From the NCBI GenBank assembly GCA_963921825.1, contig OY997590.1, forward strand, positions 36,907,039 to 36,971,038: a stretch of DNA of 64,000 nt, written 5' to 3'. Position numbers and translations under genes: made by a program. This DNA is from Erodium maritimum. Taxonomy: Eukaryota > Streptophyta > Magnoliopsida > Geraniales > Geraniaceae. Position 1 is the first letter of the stretch. Every line of letters begins with the position of its first letter. Under the pieces are notes generated by a model. It searched no databases, had not been told where the DNA came from, and worked only from the letters and a program-made list of their open reading frames with translations. This document shows, piece after piece, positions 55,704-64,000 of this stretch.

Positions 55704-57646
55704 GGGTAAACTACAAATGCATACCCTTAAGTATGAACGTTTAACCGATGAATACCCTGAAGTTTAAAGTTAACTGATGCATACCTTGAAGTTTCATTTA
55801 TTAATTAAAAACCCCTTTCGTCAGTCAGATCCGTCAGTTTACTGTTCATTTTTCAAAAAATACCCAAAATACCCTCAACACTGTTCATGTTAAAAAAAAT
55901 CAGTTTATTTATTTATAATTATCGGGAAAAAAAATCTAAACTACAAATAAACAATTAACAGATAAACAATTTCTTAAAAGTAAAAATAAAATAAAAAACT
56001 AATCTCTCAGGCATCTACTCATTCTCTTTCTCTAAAGTTCCACCGCTCAATCTTTATCTCTCTTCCCTTTAAACTCAAAACACTATCTTCAGCATATATT
56101 TTGTTCCATCTATTTTCCTCTTAAATTTTCTCTGGTTGAAAACAACATAACCGAGACTTCATTCTCTTCTTCATCTAATATTTTCTCTCTCAACAAAAAC
56201 AAAAACATAAGCTGAACTAAATGGATCTGAAATGAATATTAACGCTCGCCACAGAGGTATCACGAGATCGGTTCGACTTTTCCTTGAGACCTGGCTCCAC
56301 CATCTTCTTCAAGGTCATACGAAATCCATATCTGGTTTAAATAGTCGACGATGAGATCATCATTTTCTATAGGGTTTCGATGCCAGATCCTGATTTGGGG
56401 GTTGAGCTCTAGGGTTTGTTCTTCTCGGTTTGGGGATTTGGGGGTTGTGGGTTTCAGTAGAAAAATTGTTGTCCCATGAGGTTGAATACCATCAAAAAGG
56501 TAGGATCCAGATCTGATTTTCTTTTTCATCTATCTTTTTACTTTTTCTATTTCGAAAATGTGTTGATTCGGATCTGAGAAGTTCTGATTCACCGAATCTT
56601 TGTCTAGGAAATTCTTCAGATGAAATTTAAGGAACATTATACAAATTTGCAGTAATACTGGTATGAAGGCCGACACTGGGTTTCAATTTCATAGATATGG
56701 ATTTTTTTAATTTCTGTAAATATGTAAAGTAATAAAGAGTTTTGAAATAATATTATCATTTATAAAAGAAATAAAAATAAAACTATATATGAAATTGAAA
56801 TAATTATTTTAAAAATCTGATTTTAAGAAAAGTTTGTATGAAATTGAAATAGTTATTTAAAAATTTGATTAAAAGAAAATTTTGTATGAAATTGAAATAG
56901 TTATTGAAAAATCTGATTAAAAGAAGTACATACGAAAAAAAAGTATTAATCCAAAATGTATATATGAAATTTAAATAATTATTAATTGTAAAGTATGATT
57001 TCTAAGAAGAGGAAAATGGTCAGGAAGAGATGAATCGTGAGCATATTAATAATTTATTTTAACAAAATTCTGGAAAAAAACATATATATATATATATATA
57101 TATATAATAAAATAAAGTAATTTAAATAAAAATAATTATATATAGGGATATATATATATATATATATATTAAACAATCAAAATTTTTAAAATTAAAATTT
57201 ATAAGGAAGATTAATAGGAAAAATAGAGTTTTCAGAAAATTAATAGCAAAAAAATGAAAAAAAAGTTATTTATATAATTTTTTAAATTAAAATCTGAAAA
57301 TTGAAAAAATATATTTAGAATTTAAAAATAATTTGATTAAGTTAAATTAAAATTTGAAATTAGAAAATTTTAAAAATAATTAAAGAAAAGGAATTAAGAA
57401 TAAAGAATAAATAAATAAAATAAAATAGTTAAAGAAAAGGAATGACATGACTGTGTAATATTGATAGATAGTTGAGGGCAGTTTGGGTATTTTTGGAAAA
57501 ATGAACAGTAGACTGACGGATCTGACTGACGGAAGGGGTTTTTAGTTAATAAATGAAACTTCAAGGTATGCATCAGTTAACTTTAAACTTCAGGGTATTC
57601 ATCGGTTAAACGTGCATATTTAAGGGTATGCATTTGTAGTTTACCC
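55704..57646. mobile_element. Mutator-like non-autonomous element (1.94 kb), possible Pack-MULE
   Basis: Terminal inverted repeats of about 175 bp start GGGTAAACTACAAATGCATA on both ends and are nearly identical. They are flanked by the perfect 9-bp duplication TTTCCTTTA (55695-55703 and 57647-57655), diagnostic of Mutator-like elements. There is no transposase. The left interior (about 56030-56640) differs in composition from the AT-rich right interior. It reads like a gene 5' region (CT-rich leader, GATCTGATTTTC, an 89-codon minus frame 56260-56529), so it could be captured host sequence. (TA)n tracts lie at 57083-57107 and 57148-57169. Confidence 0.92.
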
Positions 57647-58129
57647 TTTCCTTTAAGTTGATGCATGATTTTGTGGTTAATTTGATGTTTGTGATGTTAT
57701 TGGCATGATTTGAGAGTTTTGAGTTTATTTAGTATCCACTTGCTTGTATGAGTATTTATCTATATTTAGACTGCTCGATGTTCAAGTATGTTATCTTACG
57801 TTGTGTTTGAACTTTCATGATTTTAGACCCGATTTCATGTATTGGCTATTTCATCTCTTGGGTGTCTATCAAGTTCTAGGTTAGAGTTGGTAAAAATGCA
57901 AACTTTAGCCATTTAGTGAACTTATTTAGGATTTCCCACATTCACATGTATTGATTTCCTATTGACGAGATGAAAATATGTTAGGATTTGTTTTCTCAAT
58001 TCTCTTGTGTTTCAACCCATCTGAACGATTTAGGAAATTTTCCATAGTTATTGTGTGCGCTATATAGATTGATGTTTAGAGCGATCCATGATTCGATCTA
58101 GTGTAATGAGATTTCATTTTTTATAGAAT

Positions 58130-58560
58130 TTACTTACGCTTGTGTATTACCAGAATATCGAGATTTGACGTTCTACGTAGTTCTACTTTATTACCGAACT
58201 CATCTTGATCGCTGGTGCTCGGTATTCAAGAAGTGAACTAGGCGTAGCTAAGTAGATTCGTCCAGCATTAGAGTCTTACTTATGCTTGTGTATTACCAGA
58301 GCTTCGCGATTGTTTGCTCTATTTAGTTCTCCTTAATGATCGATGCATTCAGTCGTTAGGTTGATTGAACTAGGCATAGCTAAGTAGATTCGCTCATTTA
58401 TTTAGGGTCCACTAATGCTTGTGTATTACCAAAGTATCATGATTCGATACTCTATGTAGTTCTACTTGATTTTCAGTGATCATCTTTATTGATGGCATTC
58501 GGAAATTAGGAAGTGAACTTGGCGTAGCTAAGTACATTTGCTGAGTGGTGTAGCTATCTC
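58130..58560 (+). repeat. Diverged tandem segments in the Athila-like LTR
   Basis: Three to four segments of about 130-160 bp each contain TTA(C/T)GCTTGTGTATTACCA, a (T/C)TCTA(C/T)(G/T)TAGTTCT run and GAACTAGGC(G/A)TAGCTAAGTA. Confidence 0.7.
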
Positions 58561-59125
58561 TACTTATGGTAGTTGGTAGCGAGAATGACATGCATTCGTT
58601 GTTGCCATTTCTTGTTCGAGGATTGATCAAGCTTTGCTCAAGATCATAGAACTACACTCTATTATTATTGCTTTTTCCGATGATTGGTGATACGCATATC
58701 GATCCGGGCAATGGTCTTGTGCCCTCACCCATGACTAATATGTGATTGATTTCATGATACCGCATACATAGAAACATAAGTGTTTTAAGACCATAAGGAT
58801 ATCATTATTAGATTTCACCATCGTTAACCATACAATGCGCTAATTGGAAGCCATGTTTACTTGTACCTGTGACCAACTCCTTTCGTGAATCAATAGCTAC
58901 GTGTCTTAGGTGGTAGTGTTCACATAATTTCTTTGCTTTCTATACTTAAAAAAAACAAATTTTACTTTTTTGGCCTTTATTTTCCCTTTCAAGGATGTCG
59001 AAGTGACAACTCACGTCCCCAGATTTTAGCAAAATACAAGTGACACCTCTACTCCCTGTGGTTTCGACCGGGACTATACCAGTTATATATATCTTGATGA
59101 CCGTGTCCTGATGCACGTAAAAAGA

Positions 59126-60187
59126 GGGATTTGACACTTGTTCATCCCCATTCATCACTCAGTCCGAGACGTGTACCCATATCTGATTTCAGCACTTAAA
59201 AGCCTATAAGTAGGAGAATTAGGAGGGAAAAGAGGATCCACGATTTTAAGAGAGATAAACATACTTTTAAGAGCTAGGGCTTGAAGATTAAGGGAGATAA
59301 GTGTGTTGTATCAACAACAATTGAAGTTTATCAAATATTTCAACCATAAATTGGTATTTGTATCATGTCTACTTAATTATTATGTTGATTGCTAAGTTTC
59401 TCTTCATCTTGTGTGTTTACCAATTCATTATGAACTAAACATCTGATGATCTAGGGCATATGGGAAATCTGATGATCTAGGGCATATGGGAAATAATATG
59501 AACACGTAAATTAATGGGATTCGACTTTTCTTTTATAAACTTGTATTTAGGCTAGGGTTTGTAGGATTTTGATCTTAATACTTGATTTTGTTGGCAAATT
59601 AATACATGATGAGATTATAGGATTTAATAATCGAGAAATGAGAATACTATGAGGAAATCGAAATCATACAACTTGGGTTTAAATCTAAACTAGAGAGAGC
59701 TAGGTTAACACGAGTGCAATAACCATAGGGTTAAAAACCCCAAAAGCTAGAGGAATTCATGAAACATTATGTTTTAGGCCTCTCTACACCAAGATTAGAG
59801 ATTATTCAACGGCTAGATACCGATAGGATCCTTATTCAATCGTGAAATGTTTAGGATTGTCTAAGAGAATTATTGTCACCTCTAGACTAGTATTGTCTAA
59901 AATTGTAAGTCGAATTCTCGATAACTTAATTGTCATATTGGGAACCTGTCAAAGTCCTAGATTGCTTTGTCCTCCGGATTTCAAAACCATCTTGAAAGTG
60001 TGCCACTTGATTTTATTGGAATTCACTTTATACTGTGTTGCATTTTTGTAATTAATTTCCAAAGCAAAACTAAACCACTTCAAAAAAGCGTAAGTGACGG
60101 ACTAAGAATTGAGTTCCTGTTTAACTGCTCCCTTGGATACAATAACTAGGATTTAAATCGAAAATAGTACTTGAAGACCGATGTGCT
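59126..60187 (+). mobile_element. Second Athila/Tat-like LTR fragment
   Basis: It follows the same plan as the other two: a leader with CCTATAAGTAGGAGAATTAGG, then GGATTTAAATC-like and AATAACCATAGGGTTAA segments, and an end CTGCTCCCTTGGATACAATA plus ACTTGAAGACCGATGTGCTTG. It is cut on the right by the poly-T of retroposon copy C. No coding sequence. A short exact duplication ATCTGATGATCTAGGGCATA lies at 59441-59486. Confidence 0.45.
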
Positions 60188-60190
60188 TGT

Positions 60191-61400
60191 TTTTTTTATC
60201 GGGCAAAGCAAATTTAAATTATGACCTCTTTTGAGGCGAAAGAGGAGTTACAAACTAGATCTAGCTACAGATCCACAAAGGTAACCCCGAGACGATCATA
60301 TGCCGACTTATAAGGGTAACCAAAAAAACGAAAAACAACACAGACAAACATCGCACACAGTAGGAACACTCCCAAAAAACAAGCCAGGACCTGAAATCCA
60401 AATATAACCACCATGAAGAACTAATTTGGAAAAACGAGTATTGAGTACCCATATCAGACCACCATGAAGCACTTTGAGGAGTAGTTCCAACTGCTGAGCC
60501 CAACCAGATGCAATCCAAACCCTAACCTTAAAAGCAAATACCAACTCCCATCTCGATAGAGTTGTCAATCCTCAGAAGAGAGAAGACAACTATTAAAATG
60601 CCTGCGGCCAGCACCGCTAACGACTGAGACAGACCCGGATTACCATACAACCCTAGTAGATGGCTTCTGAGGGGGAAAACAACACCCTAGAAACTCGCCG
60701 GCGGTCAGCACCTTAAATCGACGAGCTCGACCCACAAAAAGATCGAGAAGAAGACCAAATACAAAGGGGTGCATAAACGAATAGGAGAAGCCTAACCATC
60801 CAAGATTAGAGAGGGAGAGTACCTCACTAATGCCGACTGGCAGGGCTTGCACTCGCACCCGATCCTCAAGACGAATCTGGCCAACCCCAAGAAACGCCTA
60901 ATAGGTGAGCATCCGGTATTTCTATCGGGCACGAGGCAGACCCAACAGCCGGGCACCAGCAACAGCACGCACAGCAGAAGCCCGAGGGATTCCGACAGTC
61001 CAAACTGATGAGAAGATCCGGAAGGGCAGGAACCCACGAGCAGCAACGAAACACGTCAAGCCATACCTCGACTCCGATGAACACCGGTCACTACTCTGGC
61101 GAACGAGCCACGACTCTGGCGAACCCAAGAGCAGCAACGAACTCCGGCAAGCCTTGCCACCACTCAGGCGAGCACGAGTCTCGAGAACACAGATCTCAAC
61201 TCCGACGAACGAGCCACGACTCCGACAAACAGGGACAGAACTCCGGCAAGACTCCGGTGAACACGTCCTCGAATCCGGCGAGCACGACCCAAAACACAAG
61301 CGAACTCAAGCCTGGACTCCGGAAAACACAAGCTCGGTATAGCTTTGGCGAGCTCAACGAACTCCACTAAAACTTCCACACGAGCAGATCTGAAAGGAGA
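60191..61400 (-). mobile_element. GC-rich poly(A) retroposon, copy C
   Basis: Poly-T on + at 60190-60198 (A tail of a minus-strand element) opens a GC-rich unit. It carries GGCCAGCACC (60606) and GGTCAGCACC (about 60705), the decamer of copies A and B. Its 5' half (61000-61350) is made of diverged repeats of ACTCCGGCGAACACGAG. The minus frame 60922-61299 is open with no known domain. The 5' edge is approximate and no duplication was seen. Confidence 0.5.
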
Positions 61401-61405
61401 TTCTG

Positions 61406-61900
61406 GAACATAGCAAGTATTGGCTGGTGTCCGTTTTTTCTACACGGTCACGTGACATTACTTGCCATGTTTATGGAACAGTGACATTAGCGAATCCATG
61501 TCACTTTCCATTTTTTATTTTGAAATATTGAGAAAACAATTTGAAGTCGTCTGTCATATTACACCCCCAAACCGATTACCCAAATCCGGGAAGCTGGTTT
61601 CCGATAGCTAAGAACTAGTAATTCGTTTGGAGGTGTAATGTGATGACATGAGTAGTAAATTTGACTAGTCGAAGAAGGCAAGTGACTTAAAAGCTGTAGT
61701 GTCAGTGAAAGCTGGAACATAGCAAGTCCTGTCATGGTACCATACATTTGACACGGTCACGTGACACTATTTGCTATGTTCCCAACAATACTGTCAATAC
61801 AGCTTTCATGTTATTTGCCATCTTCGATTACGGATTACCGGGAACAAATTTTAGCATCGTGTCGCCATATTACACCTCAAACCCATTACTCAACGTCCAA
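61406..61900. mobile_element. Foldback (palindromic) element
   Basis: Two near-copies of a 70-bp hairpin (61406-61480 and 61708-61781) each run GGAACATAGCAAGT...CACGGTCACGTGACA...TTGC(C/T)ATGTT. The intervening sequence contains TATTACACCCCCAAACC (61557) and its inverse TTTGGAGGTGTAATGTGATG (61626). The sequence right of the second hairpin (61784-61900) is an imperfect inverse of 61610-61705. There is no coding capacity. This is a foldback-type repeat, possibly a MITE formed by two nested inversions. Confidence 0.7.
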
Positions 61901-62248
61901 GATGAAAGCATGTAGATGTATTGCGTTGTACTTCTATTCAAACATTTCGAGAAATATTAATAAATTTATTTTGGTCGGGTCGGTTCGTCTTGCATTTTTT
62001 AAACACATCGATTTGAACAACTTTTCGATATTTTTTTCATACAATAGACTCGGAATAGACCGAATCGGTCTATTTCCACTGCAACAGCAAAATTACTAAA
62101 CAAACGAATCGGGTCTAATCCTGATTCGTTTTCTCCTAAATTCACATAATTACACAGGAGTTAGACCGTTTCGGGTCTAATCCCACGGCAGAAGGTCTTA
62201 GAGCATTCACATCAACGAGGGGCAAGAGGGGGGGCGGGGGCAAGGGGC
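61901..62248. other. Spacer with possible MITE end
   Basis: Non-coding. Near 62197 it has TTAGAGCATTCACATCAACGAG followed by a purine-rich GGGGCAAGAGGGGGGGCGG run. This is like the start of some plant MITEs, cut by LTR 6. Confidence 0.35.
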
Positions 62249-62253
62249 ATGAG

Positions 62254-64000
62254 TGTCACGCCCCAAATTCGGTTTTGACCGAACTCAAGACGTGAACTCG
62301 GAACATAATAAAAGTGAATTTTAAACACAAATCAACTACAAATGTTAAGTTTCAAAATAACAATTTCAATAAATAAAGCATGAGTCAATCGCTCAAATCT
62401 GAACTATTTAAAACATAGTTTAGTAAGACAAAAGAGTACGTCTCTAACATAAACATCACCCGGACCCTCCACGAGCTCCCGAGCCCTGAAACATCCTCTA
62501 AGCCTACTCAGCAATGAAACCTGTAACAACATTAAACACGAAGGGGGTGAGCTTATGCTCAGTAGGAAAAAGTAGTAAAGTAAAAAGGACCCCTGCTTTT
62601 CCAACAAGAGTCCTAATTAGTACAATTAAACAAAAGACACCAACAATAAAGAGCAACAAGAATTACAACACTTAATAACAACGTGACTCCTGGAGATTAA
62701 CGAGGAAAAACAGCTTAGTGAATCAATAAACAGGAAATCGAGGCAGAGGCAGTTTAGTCTTTAAAAGAAACAACTAAAGAACACACAAGTACGTGAATAC
62801 AAATGATTTAAACCACAAGACTTCGATCCACACATAAACCAACACATCGTATCGGAATGCCCCTCGGTCGCGATGGGACACATATCATCGGTACTCCCGG
62901 AAATGTTCCCACAAGAAACACATATCTTCGGGGCTCCCGGAAATGTCTCCAAAGGGACACAGATCATCGGGGTGAAACAAGATATCCTCCCGGAAACATC
63001 TCCGAAGGAACACATATCATCGGGGTGAAACAAGTCTCTCCGGAACACGTAGCATCGGAATAAGACCACAAATAACACGAATACCATAATGCTCATCAGT
63101 CTTCCCGGAATTCCCATCGGGGTAAACACAATACCGTCGGTCTAGGTACCACTCCACACCGGCATACCCCCTCGGTGTAGGTACCATACCGGAACACAAA
63201 CCATCGGTCTAGGTACTACCCCACACCGGCATACCCCCTCGGTGTAGGTACCATACCGGAACACAAACCATCGGTGTAGGTACTACCTCACACCGGCATA
63301 CTCCCTCGGTGTAGGTACCATACCGGAACACAAACCATCGGTCTAGGTACTACCCCACACCAACATACTCCCTCGGTGTAGGTACCATACCGGAACACAA
63401 CTCCTCTTGGAACACACAACAAGAGAATAACACGCATCACAAGTCATAGTTCAACGACAGCTTAGCAAACCCAACAATCTTACCACAACAAATCACATAG
63501 AACTCATACCATCAATCACGCTTACCGGCATAACTTACCAACCATGTTCCGTCGGTGTATCACTCACCCGATCATACCCCGAGGCACAAACACATCACAT
63601 TCAAGCATTCATTCAATCAATCATAACACGGATCAACCATTCACATTATAATCATCACAATTCATCTAGTTAATTATGACTCTTATATTAACCTAAAGAC
63701 GAAGCATGCATCGATACTAAGGATGAACAATCATCAATAAATACATTCAACAAGCATTCCTAAGGCTCGACATGACCATTCTACCAGCACGACAATTTTC
63801 CCAAAGTATTGAAAGCGATTAAACTAGTGAATCACATTCTATATGCATACTAGACTCTTCCAGTTATTAATATAATTGAAAGTGGCTATTCTAGTGAATC
63901 ACATCCTATATGCAAACTAGGACCTTTCCGGTTATTAATTATCCTATAGGCATACTATTAGCATCCTTTAAATTAAGAGTGGGGTTTAGTACTTTTCCCT
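62254..64000 (-). mobile_element. LTR 6 of the large family, runs off the window
   Basis: On + it begins TGTCACGCCCCAAATTCGG. The left flank is ATGAG (62249-62253), the expected half of a 5-bp duplication. It matches solo LTR 2 (GCTCAGTAGGAAAAAGTAGT, CGGAATGCCCCTCGGTC, the CATTCTACCAGCACG block) to the window end. Whether it is solo or part of a full element cannot be told here. Confidence 0.85.
63125..63420 (-). repeat. Minisatellite in LTR 6 (about 66-bp units)
   Basis: Four to five copies of a unit containing CATCGGTCTAGGTACTACCC, CACACCGGCATACCCCCTCG and GTGTAGGTACCATACCGGAA. One partly related unit occurs once in solo LTR 3 (about 36605-36735) without expansion. Confidence 0.9.

Larger units (their letters stand above)
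54341..59125 (+). mobile_element. Athila/Tat-like LTR, interrupted by a MULE
   Basis: The left part (54341-55703) contains TTCGAATATATTCATCATTGG and TTGTTTTGTAGGTC, matching the insert in solo LTR 2. The right part (57656-59125) ends with TACTCCCTGTGGTTTCGACC, a run ATATATATCTTGATGACCGTG and TCCTGATGCACG. This parallels the 3' end of that insert (CTCCTTTGGGCTCGATATTC, ACTTGACGGCCGGTGCACTT). Four diverged tandem segments with GCTTGTGTATTACCA and GAACTAGGCGTAGCTAAGTA recur at 58130-58560. The edges are approximate. Confidence 0.5.

Noticed and set aside
1-64000. tRNA, rRNA, snoRNA or organelle-derived DNA
   Set aside because: No cloverleaf, rRNA core or plastid/mitochondrial gene sequence was recognised by eye.

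Overview
The window is nuclear DNA of a flowering plant, probably a eudicot. The evidence is spliced genes with GT-AG introns, plant-specific proteins (a BBX21-type double B-box factor, a nine-knuckle CCHC protein with an RS-like N-terminus, a secreted glycine-rich protein), plant L1-type LINEs, and nested transposons with typical plant termini. I cannot name the species. Only three host genes are supported: a CCHC zinc-knuckle gene (about 4.0-6.3 kb, +), a glycine-rich secreted protein gene (7.26-7.70 kb, +) and a BBX21-like gene (26.68-27.80 kb, -). Almost everything else is transposon-derived.

Layout: 0-2.9 kb is the 3' part of a LINE (RT plus zf-RVT), followed by a copia-type LTR (3250-3749). 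Genes occupy 4-7.7 kb. From 8 to 16 kb there is a poly(A)-ended retroposon on the minus strand, a fragment of a minisatellite-bearing element, a 3.36-kb solo LTR and a LINE-like element carrying only an RRM-type ORF1. From 16.2 to 23.8 kb lies a compound solo LTR with a 2.4-kb internal tandem duplication, an Athila/Tat-like LTR insert and a 600-bp hAT MITE. From 24 to 31 kb there are MITEs, the BBX gene and two LINE relics. From 31 to 35 kb there are two complete retroposons with long target-site duplications: a 982-bp element with one 266-codon ORF and an ORF1-only LINE. From 35 to 43 kb there are two solo LTRs nested in MITEs. From 43 to 45.7 kb is a chain of inverted-repeat elements joined through (TA)n tracts. 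From 46.5 to 49.6 kb there are LINE remains, including a third ORF1-only unit. Next come another solo LTR (50.9-53.9 kb), an Athila-like LTR interrupted by a 1.94-kb Mutator-like element, a third GC-rich retroposon, a foldback element, and the edge of a sixth copy of the large LTR.

The dominant theme is one family (or two close subfamilies) of about 3-kb LTRs with termini TG(T/C)CACGCCCC...CA read on one strand, resembling Tekay/Del chromovirus LTRs. Five copies are bounded by perfect 5-bp target-site duplications and none has an internal coding region, so all five are solo LTRs. The LTRs share a conserved small hairpin and donor/acceptor-like splice signals that bracket a minisatellite of copy-specific sequence. 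The second theme is retroposed LINE-like units that carry ORF1 but no reverse transcriptase. These two themes are the best candidates for something undescribed. Boundaries marked by target-site duplications are firm; others are approximate.
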